Notes: generated from the sequence alone by a model not told the origin. A DNA stretch of 64,000 nucleotides from Solwaraspora sp. WMMA2056 (GCF_030345095.1 NZ_CP128360.1:2170001-2234000); one strand, 5' to 3'; counted from the first letter of the stretch, positions 7,105-15,724 are shown. Numbers and translations: made by a program.

Positions 7105-9669
7105 ATGCTGCGGCTCACCCTGCGCTCCCTGCGCGCCAACGCCACCCGACTGCTGCTCTCCTCGCTGGCGATCGTCCTCGGCGTCGGCTTCGTCACCGGC
7201 ACCCTGATCTTCTCCGACGGGCTGACCGCCGCCACCGAGGAACGCGCCGGCCTGCTCGACCGCTTCGTCGACGTCGAACTGACCCGCGACTTCGACGTAC
7301 CGCCCGGTGTGGCCGGCGCACCCGACATCGACGGCGCGATCCTGCCGACCGGCCTTGTCGACGCCGTCCGACAGGTCGACGGGGTCGCCGCCGCCGAAGG
7401 CACCTTCAGCTCATTCGGCATCGGGCTGCTCGGCCCGGACGACCAGTCCATTCCCGGCATGAACGGCATGGTCACCGTCCCGGCGGACCCCCGACTCGCC
7501 GGTCTGCCGCTGGCCGCCGGTCGGCTGCCGCAACGGCCCGGCGAGACCGTGCTGGACGCCCGGACCGCCGACCGCCGCGACATCGCCGTCGGCGACCAGA
7601 TCCGGGTCGCCGCCGCCGACCGGCAGCCGCAGCCGTTGCAGGTGGTCGGCCTGGTCGACGTCGCCGGCACCGGCGTCGACTCCGGTGGCGCGCTGCTCGG
7701 CATGGTCGACGCCGACGCCCGCCGGCTCATCGGCCGTACCGACCCGGACCGGGTGCTGGTCGTCGCCGAACCCGGCGTCGGCCAGGCCGAACTGGCGCAA
7801 CGGCTGCGTACCGCCGTCGGCGGCTACGTCGTCACCCGCACCGGTGCACAACTGCGCGCCGACGCGCTGGACCACACGGTCGGCAACGGTGAGCAGTTCA
7901 CCCGCCTGCTGCTGGCGTTCGCCGCGATCGCGGTCTTCGTCGCCGGCTTCGTCATCGCCAACACCTTCACCATCCTGCTCGCCCAACGCACCCGGGAGAC
8001 CGCGCTGCTGCGGCTCGTCGGCGCCACCCGGGCGCAACTGTTCCGCGCCGGCATCGTCGAGGCCGCCGCCGTCGGGCTGATCGGCGCGGTCTGGGGACTG
8101 CTGCTCGGGGTGGTGGCCGCCGCCGGCCTGCGCCAGCTCTACGCCGAGCTGGGCGCCGGTACGCCGAGCGGCACCGTGGTCAGCCTGCGTACCGTCGCGG
8201 TCGCCCTGATCTGCGGCGTCGGCGTCACCGTCGGCGCGGCGCTGCTGCCGGCCTGGCGCGGCACCGCCGTACCGCCGGTCGCCGCGCTGACCGACGCGGC
8301 ACTGACCGTCGCCCGCCCGGTCGGCCGGCTGCGGCTCGGCACCGGCCTGCTGCTGATCGCCGTCGGCGTGCTCGGGCTGGTCGTCGCCGCTCGGCTGGAG
8401 GACCTGCTGGTCGTCGTCGCCGGTGGCATCCTGACCTTCCTCGGCCTGGTGCTGGCCAGCCCGTTGATCGTGCCGGCGGTCACCCGGGGGCTCGGCCGGC
8501 TGACCGGGTGGGCCGCCGGGCCGACCGCCCGGCTCGCGGTCGCCAACGCGGTCCGCAACCCGCGCCGCGCCGCCGCCACCGCGATGGCCCTGGTGATCGG
8601 CATCGGCCTGGTCACCTCGTTCGCGGTCGGCGCGCACAGCGTCAAGCGGGCGGTGGAGCGGGAGGTCGACACCCGGATCGGAACCGGGTTCGTCGTACAG
8701 TCCGATCTGGACCCGGTGCCGCCGGAGCTGATCGATCGGCTGCGTGACCTGCCGGAACTCGGTGTGGTGTTCGCGGACGCCGAGGTGTACGGGGCACCCG
8801 GCGGCTTCGACGTGGCCGCCGCCCACCCCGACCTGCTGGCCAAGGCGGAACTGACGGTGGTCGACGGGGACGTCCGCGAACTCGGCCCGGGCCGGGTGAT
8901 CGTCAACGAGGCGACCGGGTACGCCGTCGGCGACCGGATCCGCCTGGAACCGGACCCGGCAGATGCTGCAGATCCTGCTGATCAGGTCCGGCCGGTCGGG
9001 CAGGCCCGCGACGCCGTCGTCGTCGCGGTCCTCGCCGACCCGCCCGGCGGCGACCAGCCGGTCCCCGCCACGGTGCTGGCCGTCGAAGAGGACGTCACCG
9101 CCGCCTACCCCGGCGTCGACACCTGGCTGGTGCAGCTCGACCCGGCCACCGGCGTCGACGATCAGGCTGCCCGCGAGGCAGTGGAGTCGATCGTGGTCAG
9201 CTACCCGTTCGTGACGTTCGTCGACCGGGCCGCGTACGCCGAATCACGCACCAGCACCGTCGACACGGTCCTGCAGTTCGTGCTCGCCCTGCTGGCCCTG
9301 GCGATCCTCATCTCACTGCTCGGCCTGGCCAACACCCTCACCCTGTCGGTCGTCGAACGGACCCGGGAGAACGCCCTGCTGCGGGCGGTCGGCCTGACCC
9401 GGGGGCAACTACGTCGGATGCTCGCCACCGAGGCGGTGCTGACCGCGGTCAGCGGTACGGCGTGCGGCATCGCGATCGGCGTGGCCGGGGCGTTGAGCGC
9501 GCTCGCCGTCCTCAACAACGCCGAGGACGGGATCTTCGCGCTGCAGGTGCCATGGGCACAGCTCGGCGTGATCGTCGCCGGCGCGGCGGTCGCCGCCCTG
9601 GTCGCCTCGGTGCTGCCGGCCCGCCGCGCGCTACGGCAACCCGTGGTCACCTCGCTGGCCGCCGAATAG
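7105..9669 (+). CDS. ABC transporter permease, two FtsX domains
   Basis: An 854-aa membrane protein built as two FtsX units. Each has a membrane helix, a large extracytoplasmic MacB-like periplasmic-core domain, and three closing helices. The first unit has its anchor at about residues 15-35 and closing helices at about 260-420. The second has its anchor at about 485-510 and closing helices at about 720-850. Both units keep the signature before the last helices (RTRETALLRLVGATRAQL and RTRENALLRAVGLTRGQL). The duplicated form is usual in actinobacteria, where one protein replaces a homodimer. It partners the ATPase 7 bp upstream. The cargo is unknown; peptides, lipoproteins or antibiotics are typical. 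Confidence 0.92.
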   Translation: MLRLTLRSLRANATRLLLSSLAIVLGVGFVTGTLIFSDGLTAATEERAGLLDRFVDVELTRDFDVPPGVAGAPDIDGAILPTGLVDAVRQVDGVAAAEGTFSSFGIGLLGPDDQSIPGMNGMVTVPADPRLAGLPLAAGRLPQRPGETVLDARTADRRDIAVGDQIRVAAADRQPQPLQVVGLVDVAGTGVDSGGALLGMVDADARRLIGRTDPDRVLVVAEPGVGQAELAQRLRTAVGGYVVTRTGAQLRADALDHTVGNGEQFTRLLLAFAAIAVFVAGFVIANTFTILLAQRTRETALLRLVGATRAQLFRAGIVEAAAVGLIGAVWGLLLGVVAAAGLRQLYAELGAGTPSGTVVSLRTVAVALICGVGVTVGAALLPAWRGTAVPPVAALTDAALTVARPVGRLRLGTGLLLIAVGVLGLVVAARLEDLLVVVAGGILTFLGLVLASPLIVPAVTRGLGRLTGWAAGPTARLAVANAVRNPRRAAATAMALVIGIGLVTSFAVGAHSVKRAVEREVDTRIGTGFVVQSDLDPVPPELIDRLRDLPELGVVFADAEVYGAPGGFDVAAAHPDLLAKAELTVVDGDVRELGPGRVIVNEATGYAVGDRIRLEPDPADAADPADQVRPVGQARDAVVVAVLADPPGGDQPVPATVLAVEEDVTAAYPGVDTWLVQLDPATGVDDQAAREAVESIVVSYPFVTFVDRAAYAESRTSTVDTVLQFVLALLALAILISLLGLANTLTLSVVERTRENALLRAVGLTRGQLRRMLATEAVLTAVSGTACGIAIGVAGALSALAVLNNAEDGIFALQVPWAQLGVIVAGAAVAALVASVLPARRALRQPVVTSLAAE

Positions 9670-9745
9670 GTCGGAGCCGGGGCTGCCGGGCGGCGGCACC
9701 GGCCGGTACGGTGTGGCGAGCCTGCCGACCTGGGGAGGGACGCCC

Positions 9746-11908
9746 ATGGCCGACATGTCCGCGGAGATCGCCGCCGAGCAGGAGCATTTCGACGCCGCCG
9801 CCGCCGAACGGGACCGCCGCCGCACCCGGCTCGACGCGCTCGCCGGCAGCGGCGCCGACAAGGCGGCGGCGGCCCGGCTGCGCCAGTACGCCACGACAGC
9901 CGCCCGGGCCCTCGGCGACGCCGACGAGGCGGTCGCGTTCGGCCGCATCGACGCCGACTCCGGCCCCGCGCTGTACCTCGGCCGGCACCTGATCAGCGCC
10001 GACGGCAGCGCCGATCCGCTGGTGGTGAACTGGCAGGCACCGGCCGCCGCCCGCTACTTCACGGCCAGCCCGGACGACCCGCAGGGCCTGGTCCGCAAAC
10101 GCAGCTACCGGTGCACCGGCAACACCATCGAGCACCTCGACGACGTACTGTTCGCCGAGATCGCCGCCGGCGTGGCCGCAGCGGCCGGCGGCCCGGAGCC
10201 CGGCGGCGCGGCCGGGGTCGACGCCCACCTGCTCGCCGAGCTGGCCCGGGGCCGCACCGGGACGCTGCGCGACATCGTCGCCACCATCCAGGCCGCCCAG
10301 TACGAACTGATCCGTTCCCCGCTGGACCAGGTGCTCGTCGTCGAGGGCGGGCCCGGCACCGGCAAGACCGCGATCGCCCTGCACCGGGTCTCCTGGCTGC
10401 TGTTCCAGCACGCCGACCTGGCCGCCGACGACGTGCTGGTGGTCGGGCCGCATCCGACGTTCATGCGCTACATCAGCCAGGTGCTGCCCGGCCTCGGCGA
10501 CGCCGAGGTCGAGCTGCGCGACATCAGCCGGCTCGCCCCGGCGGTACGGCGGGGCCGGGCCGAACCGGCGGCGGTGGCCCGGCTCAAGGGGGACGCCCGG
10601 ATGGCCGGGCTGCTCGACCGGGCCCTGCGTAACCGGATCGGCACCCCCGATCCGGCGGAGCGGCTGCTGCTCGGCAGCCGGTTCGTCACCCTGCCCGGCG
10701 AGCAGGTGCAGGCGGCGCTGGACGCCGCAGCAGCCGCCGACCTGCCGTACAGCGGCCGCCGGCAGCTGTTCCGGGACCGGCTCGCCGACCTGGTCCACGA
10801 CCGGGCCGGGGTCGACCCGCGCGGCGAACCGGCGCTGGCCAACCTGGTCGAACGGCTCTGGCCGCAGCAGACCCCGCCGGTGTTCCTGCGTGGCCTGCTC
10901 GCCTCCCGGCCCCGGTTGCGGGCCGCCGACGACGCCGGGTTCACCACCGAGGAGCTGGCCCTGCTGCACCGCCGGGGCGCCGACCGCATCTCCGAGGAGG
11001 TCTGGTCCGCCGCCGACCTGCCGCTGCTCGACGAGCTGGACCATCTCATCGACGGCGCACCGCAGCGCCGGTACGGACACGTGGTGGTCGACGAGGCGCA
11101 GGACCTGTCGCCGATGCAGCTGCGGGCGGTGGCCCGACGCAGCCGCACCGGGTCGTGCACCGTACTCGGCGATCTGGCCCAGTCCACCGGGGCCTGGGCC
11201 CGTGACAGCTGGGACGAGGTGACCCGGCACCTGCCGGCGACCCACCCGGTACGGGTCGCGCCGCTACGGTACGGCTACCGGGTGCCCCGGCAGGCGTACC
11301 AGTTCGCCGCCCAGCTGCTGCCGGTCGCCGCGCCGCAGGTGACCCCGCCGGAGGTGGTCCGCGACGGGCCGGCCGAGCCCGGCGTGCACCGGGTCGGGCT
11401 GACCGAACGGGCCGGCCGGGTCGTCGCCGTCGCCACGGCGCACGCCGAGAAGGGCGCGTTCGTCGGCATCGTCTGCCCGCCGCGCTGCCGCCGCGAGGTG
11501 GAGGCGGCCCTGGCCGACAACGAGGTGACCTGGAGCAGCGCCCAGCAGGGTGACCTCGGGTCGGCGATCAACCTGGTCAGTCCGGCCGAGGCCAAGGGGT
11601 TGGAGTTCGACGCCGTGGTGGTCGTCGAGCCGGAGCAGATCGTCGCCGACGACGACCGTGGCCACCGGATGCTGTACGTCGCGTTGACCCGGACCACCGG
11701 ACATCTGGACGTGGTCTGCGTCGGCGAGCCGATGCCGTTGGCGGCACCGCGCCCGGCCACGTCCGGCGCGACCGACGACCAGCCCGAGTTCACCGACCGG
11801 GTCGCCCGTCAGCTCGCCGAGCATCTCGCCGGCCAGCTGCGCGCGGGTGCGCCGGCCGCGCACTGGGCCCAGGTCCTCGACGAGGTACGCCGTCAACTGG
11901 ACAGCTGA
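9746..11908 (+). CDS. helD: HelD-type RNA polymerase recycling ATPase (UvrD-like)
   Basis: A 720-aa superfamily-1 ATPase. A coiled-coil N-terminal arm (about 1-60) is followed by a beta-rich region and a Walker A (GGPGTGKTA, Lys near residue 206). A long insertion comes next, then Walker B VVVDEAQDLSPMQL, motif IV-V region (SPAEAKGLEFDAVVVVEP) and motif VI (RMLYVALTRTTGHLDVV). The N-terminal arm, insertion and lack of nuclease parts fit HelD rather than UvrD/Rep. HelD proteins pull stalled RNA polymerase off DNA, and actinobacterial members can protect polymerase from rifampicin. The ATG at 9746 follows GGGGAGG at good spacing. It stands alone, convergent to the ParA-partner gene. Confidence 0.85.
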   Translation: MADMSAEIAAEQEHFDAAAAERDRRRTRLDALAGSGADKAAAARLRQYATTAARALGDADEAVAFGRIDADSGPALYLGRHLISADGSADPLVVNWQAPAAARYFTASPDDPQGLVRKRSYRCTGNTIEHLDDVLFAEIAAGVAAAAGGPEPGGAAGVDAHLLAELARGRTGTLRDIVATIQAAQYELIRSPLDQVLVVEGGPGTGKTAIALHRVSWLLFQHADLAADDVLVVGPHPTFMRYISQVLPGLGDAEVELRDISRLAPAVRRGRAEPAAVARLKGDARMAGLLDRALRNRIGTPDPAERLLLGSRFVTLPGEQVQAALDAAAAADLPYSGRRQLFRDRLADLVHDRAGVDPRGEPALANLVERLWPQQTPPVFLRGLLASRPRLRAADDAGFTTEELALLHRRGADRISEEVWSAADLPLLDELDHLIDGAPQRRYGHVVVDEAQDLSPMQLRAVARRSRTGSCTVLGDLAQSTGAWARDSWDEVTRHLPATHPVRVAPLRYGYRVPRQAYQFAAQLLPVAAPQVTPPEVVRDGPAEPGVHRVGLTERAGRVVAVATAHAEKGAFVGIVCPPRCRREVEAALADNEVTWSSAQQGDLGSAINLVSPAEAKGLEFDAVVVVEPEQIVADDDRGHRMLYVALTRTTGHLDVVCVGEPMPLAAPRPATSGATDDQPEFTDRVARQLAEHLAGQLRAGAPAAHWAQVLDEVRRQLDS

Positions 11909-11911
11909 GCC

Positions 11912-12373
11912 TCAGCCGCCGGCGGCCGGGCGGCTCAGGACCGCCGAGGTGAGCCGGCGCCCCACCGTCGCCTGCACGATGCTCTTGCCGATGGTGGCCT
12001 TGGTCGCCCGGCTGGGCAGCGCCACGCCGAGTTCGGCGGCCAACGTCCGCAACTCGGCGACCTTCAGCCCCAGATCGTCGAGGTACCGGCCGGCGGCCAC
12101 CCGGTCGTCGATCGAAGCCAGATCGGCGCGGATCCGTTCGGTGTCGACGACGGTCGGTGCCTTCGCGGCCGTGCTGCGGGTCCGCCGGGCGGGCGGCGGC
12201 TGCGGTACGGACGACGCCGGTGTCGACGCCGACTCCGCCGGTGTCGACGCGCCGGTGACGGACAGCGCAGCGTTGCCGTCGGCGAGCGCGGCGAGCTGAT
12301 CCGGTGTCAGGCTACGCAGGAAATCGGCGACCCGGATCAGGACGGCGTGGGACAGGTCGGCGGGGCTGGTCAC
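11912..12373 (-). CDS. Small protein with SAP/Rho-N-like domain, ParA partner
   Basis: A 153-aa protein with three parts. The first is a helical N-terminus (about 1-35, LIRVADFLRSLTPDQLAALA). The second is a Ser/Thr/Pro-rich linker. The third is a C-terminal region (about 105-140) reading LGLKVAELRTLAAELGVALP then a KATIGKSIV helix, which matches the SAP/Rho-N helix-extended-helix style of nucleic-acid-binding motif. The GTG start sits 9 bp after the parA stop, with AGGAG overlapping that stop, so the pair is translationally linked. The position of a ParB-like partner is occupied by this protein, although it has no ParB domain. Proposed role: DNA-binding or adaptor partner of the ParA. This is inference. 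Confidence 0.7.
   Translation of the reverse strand: MTSPADLSHAVLIRVADFLRSLTPDQLAALADGNAALSVTGASTPAESASTPASSVPQPPPARRTRSTAAKAPTVVDTERIRADLASIDDRVAAGRYLDDLGLKVAELRTLAAELGVALPSRATKATIGKSIVQATVGRRLTSAVLSRPAAGG
11914..11935. terminator. Candidate bidirectional hairpin between convergent genes
   Basis: AGCCGCC pairs with GGCGGCT around an 8-nt loop in the convergent end of helD and the ParA-partner gene. An alternative outer stem CTGAGCC/GGCTCAG encloses it. There is no U-tract, as is common in high-GC actinomycetes. Confidence 0.4.
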
Positions 12374-12382
12374 GACGGACTC

Positions 12383-13294
12383 CTACGGGCGGATCTTGGC
12401 GAGGAACTCACTGGTGAGCTGTTGCAGCTCGTACTGGACGTTGATGTTCGCATCCGGCATCAGCACCGCCGGCAGCCCCTGCTCGCCTGCGGCGGCGAAC
12501 ACGGTCTTGCTGTCCCGGATCATCTGCTGGAAGCGCGGGATCTCGATGGTGGCGGGATGACCGATGAAGTTGCGCAGCGCCAACAGTGGGCCGTGACCGG
12601 TGTACTGCACCATCGTGAAGACGATGCCGAGGATCTCCGGGCTGATCTGGTCGGCTTTGCCGACGGCGACCCGGTTGTAGTCGGTGACCAGCTCGGAGAC
12701 CTTCTTGCGCAGATAATCGATGCCGAGGGTGGACAGGTAGTCGGGGCGCGCCGGGATCAGGATGTGATCGCTGGCCACGATTCCGGTCCGGGTCACCATA
12801 GTGAAATTCGGCGGACAGTCGACCAGGACCACCTGATATCCGGCGAAGGCCGGGGCGGCCAGCGCGTCGGCGAGCGCCCGGTGCAGCGCGAGGAAGCGCG
12901 GACTGCCGTGTTGGAACCGGGAGCCGCCGAGACTGGCCGCGAAGTCCAGATCGGCATCGGTGAGCATCAGATGTGACGGCACCAGGTCGAGACGTCCCGG
13001 CCCGGCCTGGCTGATCACCTCGTTGACAGTCGGCGGGGTGTACACGTACCGGTCCAGAGGTGCGGCACCGCCACCGTCGAGCACGTCACCGAACCACTGC
13101 AGAATCGTCCGTTCGTCGGCCAGTTCCCGTTCCCACCCGGTCGGTTCGACGAACGAGAACGTCAGGCTCGCCTGCGGGTCCAGGTCGATCATCAGGACCT
13201 GGTGCCCCCGGTACGCCAGTTCGGCGCCGATGTTGGCGGTGAGCGTGGTCTTCCCGACGCCACCTTTGTAGTTGATGACGGACACCACGGTCAT
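12383..13294 (-). CDS. Orphan ParA-family ATPase
   Basis: A 303-aa Walker-type cytoskeletal ATPase. It starts with MTVVSVINYKGGVGKTTL, a deviant Walker A with the signature Lys. Walker A' is MIDLDPQASLTFSF and Walker B is VVLVDCPPNF. There is no N-terminal helix-turn-helix, so it resembles chromosomal Soj/MinD-like or type Ib ParAs. The ATG at 13294 follows CGGAG. No parB is near; the downstream gene encodes an SAP-like protein instead. Members of this group position DNA, protein complexes or compartments by ATP-driven gradients on the nucleoid. The cargo here is unknown. A palindrome-rich 460-bp region lies directly upstream. Confidence 0.88.
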   Translation of the reverse strand: MTVVSVINYKGGVGKTTLTANIGAELAYRGHQVLMIDLDPQASLTFSFVEPTGWERELADERTILQWFGDVLDGGGAAPLDRYVYTPPTVNEVISQAGPGRLDLVPSHLMLTDADLDFAASLGGSRFQHGSPRFLALHRALADALAAPAFAGYQVVLVDCPPNFTMVTRTGIVASDHILIPARPDYLSTLGIDYLRKKVSELVTDYNRVAVGKADQISPEILGIVFTMVQYTGHGPLLALRNFIGHPATIEIPRFQQMIRDSKTVFAAAGEQGLPAVLMPDANINVQYELQQLTSEFLAKIRP

Positions 13295-13347
13295 CGGCCG
13301 CTCCGCACACACATGGTCAGCAGCATGCCACGCCACGACCACCTCTT

Positions 13348-13378
13348 GGCAGGCCTGGAAGGCCCCGGCAGGCCTGCC
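13348..13378. repeat. Two spaced GGCAGGCCTG palindromes
   Basis: GGCAGGCCTG occurs at 13348-13357 and 13367-13376, 19 bp centre to centre. The second is extended to a perfect 12-bp palindrome, GGCAGGCCTGCC. The pair lies 54-84 bp upstream of the parA start, so it may be a repressor or partner-protein site. Confidence 0.55.
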
Positions 13379-13412
13379 CGTTCCAACCTGCCTGGGCGTC
13401 CTGGCGGACCGG

Positions 13413-13430
13413 TACTGCGGTAGCGCAGTA
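13413..13430. repeat. 7-bp inverted repeat TACTGCG/CGCAGTA
   Basis: TACTGCG-gtag-CGCAGTA is perfect, with a 4-nt loop, and abuts the dyad cluster that starts at 13429. Confidence 0.5.
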
Positions 13431-13491
13431 TTCCCCAGGGGAATAATCATTCCTCTGAGGTATATCGCCCGGACAGATCTCCCTCTGGGGT
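13429..13491. promoter_or_regulatory. Triple operator-like dyads
   Basis: Site 1 is TATTCCCCAGGGGAATA (13429-13445, perfect 8-bp arms around one base). Site 2 is ATTCCTCTGAGGTAT (13449-13463, one mismatch). Site 3 shares CCTCTGGGGT (13482-13491) with site 2 at 9 of 10 positions. Centres are 19 and 30 bp apart. Arrays of related dyads like this usually bind one regulator cooperatively. Confidence 0.5.
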
Positions 13492-13754
13492 GCCGTAACG
13501 GACGGTGACATGTCAGGCCGGCACCCCGGGCCGATGGACCGGTCCCCGGGCGGGGAATGGCCGGCCGGCCCGCGTGGTTGTACATGGTCGCGACGCACGG
13601 AAGGCCAGCCCCGAGCGGGCGAGAAGCCGCCGCCGCGTCCCCGTACCACCCGGACGACCGTTTACCGCACACCCCACACGACCGCCCGCCCCGGCACGCT
13701 TGAGGGGCCCGGGTGGCGGGTGTGCCCCCTCGGAAAACGGAAGGTGGACCCCCT

Positions 13755-14372
13755 ATGACCACGATCATCACCCGCACCCTGGCCACCAGCCTGCGCACCA
13801 CCGCCCTGGGCATCGCCGGTCTCGCCCTGGCCGGCGGCGCGATCGCCGGCCCCGCGCTGGCCGCCGACCACGCCCCCACCGCCCTGGCCGCACCCGCCGC
13901 AGCAGCCGCGAGCGACAGCGGCAGTGTCGACACCGCCAAGCTGATCCCGCACGGTGTGCAGGGCGAACAGTCCCGCATCACCCTGTCGGGCGAGCAGACC
14001 GACAACGTCAAGGGCATCATCGCCGCCACGAAGAAGGCCGGCATGGACGAGCGGGCCGCCGTGGTCGCGATCGCGACCGCGCTGCAGGAGTCGAAGTTGG
14101 AGAACCTGGGCCACCTGGGTGACCGTAACGACCACGACTCGCAGGGCCTGTTCCAGCAGCGGCCGTCGTCGGGTTGGGGCACGGTGGAGCAGATCACCGA
14201 CGTCGAGTACTCGACCACCGCGTTCCTCAACGGGCTGAAGCAGGTCGACGGCTGGCAGGACATGCCGCTGACCGAGGCCGCGCAGACCGTGCAGGTGTCG
14301 GCGTACCCGGACCACTACGCCCAGTGGGAGACCCAGGCCGCCGAACTCGTCGCCCAGCACTGGAACAGCTGA
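13755..14372 (+). CDS. Secreted lysozyme-like (transglycosylase-fold) protein
   Basis: A 205-aa exported protein. Residues 1-39 form a Sec signal peptide (basic TRTLATSLRTT, hydrophobic GIAGLALAGGAIAG, cleavage after ALA). An Ala-rich spacer follows. The C-terminal domain (about 85-205) has the lysozyme-like motif VAIATALQESKLENL, whose Glu sits where the catalytic acid is found. After it come a GLFQQRPSSGWGT loop and a Pro-Asp-Tyr-Ala motif (SAYPDHYAQWE). Similar proteins are common in actinomycetes and often encoded next to other peptidoglycan genes. Activity on peptidoglycan is inferred from the fold. The ATG at 13755 follows GGAAGGTGGA. A strong hairpin lies downstream. Confidence 0.8.
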   Translation: MTTIITRTLATSLRTTALGIAGLALAGGAIAGPALAADHAPTALAAPAAAAASDSGSVDTAKLIPHGVQGEQSRITLSGEQTDNVKGIIAATKKAGMDERAAVVAIATALQESKLENLGHLGDRNDHDSQGLFQQRPSSGWGTVEQITDVEYSTTAFLNGLKQVDGWQDMPLTEAAQTVQVSAYPDHYAQWETQAAELVAQHWNS

Positions 14373-14407
14373 CCGCAACAGGCACCACGGAGCAGCACGG
14401 CATCTGC

Positions 14408-14441
14408 AAGGGCCGGACCCCGTACCCAGGGTCCGGCCCTT
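14408..14441. terminator. Strong bidirectional hairpin terminator
   Basis: AAGGGCCGGACCC pairs perfectly with GGGTCCGGCCCTT (13 bp) around an 8-nt loop. It sits 36 bp after the lysozyme-like stop and 21 bp beyond the stop of the convergent MRF gene. The AA/TT ends provide a short T-run on both strands. Confidence 0.8.
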
Positions 14442-14461
14442 GCCCGTGTGCCCAGGGCGGC

Positions 14462-15703
14462 TCAGCAGCCGGTGAACGGGTCCGGTAGGGCCCGCCAGCC
14501 GGCTTCGCCGTCGGCGAGCTCGGCGTCGGTGAGCAGGCAGGCGGCGAGCCGTCGGTGCAGGCCGGCGGGGTCGAGGTCGACGCCGACGAAGACCAGGTGC
14601 TGGTGCCGGTCGCCGTAGTAGGGGTCCCACTCCATCGCGGCGGCCAGTCGCCGCTGCGCGCTGGCCTGCTCCCACTCGGCGTCGGGTACGGCGGCCAGCC
14701 ACGGGCCGAGGGTGCGTAGGCCGAGGCCGCCACCGGCGCTTTCCCAGCCGAGCACGGTCTCCGGCTGGCTGGCCAGCCAGATGTGGCCGCGCGAGCGCAG
14801 CGCCTCCGCCGTCAGGTCGTCCAGTGCGGCGTGCAGCCGGCCCGGGTGCAGCGGCCGCCGGGCGCGGAACACCGCCGAGACGATGCCGCAGTCGGCGACC
14901 GGCTCGTGCACACCGAGGGTGTAGCCCTCGATGCCACGGGTGAGCACGTCCGGGGTTTCCGGACGGTGCCGGGCGGTGTGCCGCAGTCGGGCGGCGAGCC
15001 AGCCGGCGTCGACGACCGGCTGGTCGCCGGCGCGCAGGTGGACCGCCCAGGGGGCCATCCGGTGCAGCAGGACACCGAGCCGGTGGGTTTCGAAGTCGCC
15101 GCCGTCGGCCTCACCCCAGAGCACCACCGTGTCGGCGTACTCGATCTGCCGGGCGATGACGTCGGCCAGCGCGCGGTGGTCGTCGGGGGCGGCGTGGATA
15201 CCGAGGTGGACCAGGTCGTCGGTGCTGATCAGGCCGTCGAGCAGGTGTTCGGCGGCGACCACGGTGACGTACGAGTCGAACCGGACGAGGTCGTCGATGG
15301 CCGCGCCGCCGACGCGGCAGTGCCGGCAGGCGGCGGCGACCGCTTCGGGTTCGACGACCTCGGGCAGGACGAGCACGATGTCGCTGCCGGGCCGGTCGGT
15401 CGCGAGCCGGGCCAGGGTGGGCAGGACGTCCTCGCGCAGGGTGCAGGAGACGCAGCCGTGGACGAGATCGACGCGGACGTCCTCGACGATCCCGGTGCCG
15501 TCCCGGACGACCCGGTGCACGGTGCCGTCGCGTACTCCGCTGAGGTCGTGGCGGACGATCAGCAGGCTCGGGTCGGCGGCGAGCAGGGTCCGGGCGACGG
15601 CCATCGTGGCGGCGGGCCAGAAGCCGGTCAGGACGGTGACCGCCGGGCGGATGTCGGCGGGTGGCCGGGCGGTACGGCCGGCCGGAGCGAGCGGTGACGG
15701 CAT
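14462..15703 (-). CDS. mrf: CobW-family ribosome hibernation factor-recruiting protein (MRF-like)
   Basis: A 413-aa CobW/COG0523-type protein. The canonical metal motif CxCC is replaced by GCVSCTLREDVLP (residues about 83-95), the form I recall from mycobacterial MRF (Mpy recruitment factor). The P-loop is degenerate (LTGFWPAATMA, no Lys), as in that subfamily. The C-terminal half carries the CobW C-terminal domain, with WDPYYGDRHQHLVFVG near the end. MRF recruits the hibernation factor to zinc-free ribosomes during zinc starvation. Placement opposite zinc-independent L28 and L33 with a Zur box between supports this over a cobalamin role. GAGGGGAA precedes the start. Confidence 0.82.
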   Translation of the reverse strand: MPSPLAPAGRTARPPADIRPAVTVLTGFWPAATMAVARTLLAADPSLLIVRHDLSGVRDGTVHRVVRDGTGIVEDVRVDLVHGCVSCTLREDVLPTLARLATDRPGSDIVLVLPEVVEPEAVAAACRHCRVGGAAIDDLVRFDSYVTVVAAEHLLDGLISTDDLVHLGIHAAPDDHRALADVIARQIEYADTVVLWGEADGGDFETHRLGVLLHRMAPWAVHLRAGDQPVVDAGWLAARLRHTARHRPETPDVLTRGIEGYTLGVHEPVADCGIVSAVFRARRPLHPGRLHAALDDLTAEALRSRGHIWLASQPETVLGWESAGGGLGLRTLGPWLAAVPDAEWEQASAQRRLAAAMEWDPYYGDRHQHLVFVGVDLDPAGLHRRLAACLLTDAELADGEAGWRALPDPFTGC

Positions 15704-15724
15704 TCACGTTCCCCTCGACGTACT

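Larger units (their letters stand above)
13295..13754. promoter_or_regulatory. 460-bp divergent control region with clustered palindromes
   Basis: This stretch separates parA (minus) from a secreted lysozyme-like gene (plus) and has no convincing gene. The parA-proximal half holds two CAGGCCTG palindromes 19 bp apart. The middle holds a TACTGCG hairpin and three related CC(C/T)C-A/T-G(G/A)GG dyads. This middle part is markedly richer in A+T than its surroundings (about 13425-13480), fitting promoters and operators. The gene-proximal half, 13500-13740, shows nothing I can assign apart from the ribosome-binding site GGAAGG at 13739. Confidence 0.6.

Noticed and set aside
9713-9745. Upstream start for HelD (11 extra residues)
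   Set aside because: GGGGAGG is placed correctly for ATG 9746, and the extra stretch looks like untranslated leader.
13510-13758. Small Pro/Arg-rich frames in the parA to lysozyme-like spacer
   Set aside because: No ribosome-binding site, composition typical of random high-GC frames, and overlap with the signal-peptide start of the real gene.
12383-14263. A 626-aa frame containing ParA with a long N-terminal extension
   Set aside because: The extension runs through a palindrome-rich control region and an opposite-strand secreted gene. ParA begins naturally at MTVVSVINYKGG with an RBS.
14462-15703. Cobalamin-type CobW assignment for the MRF gene
   Set aside because: The CxCC metal motif is replaced by CVSC, the P-loop has decayed, and the neighbours are zinc-free ribosomal proteins, not cob genes.
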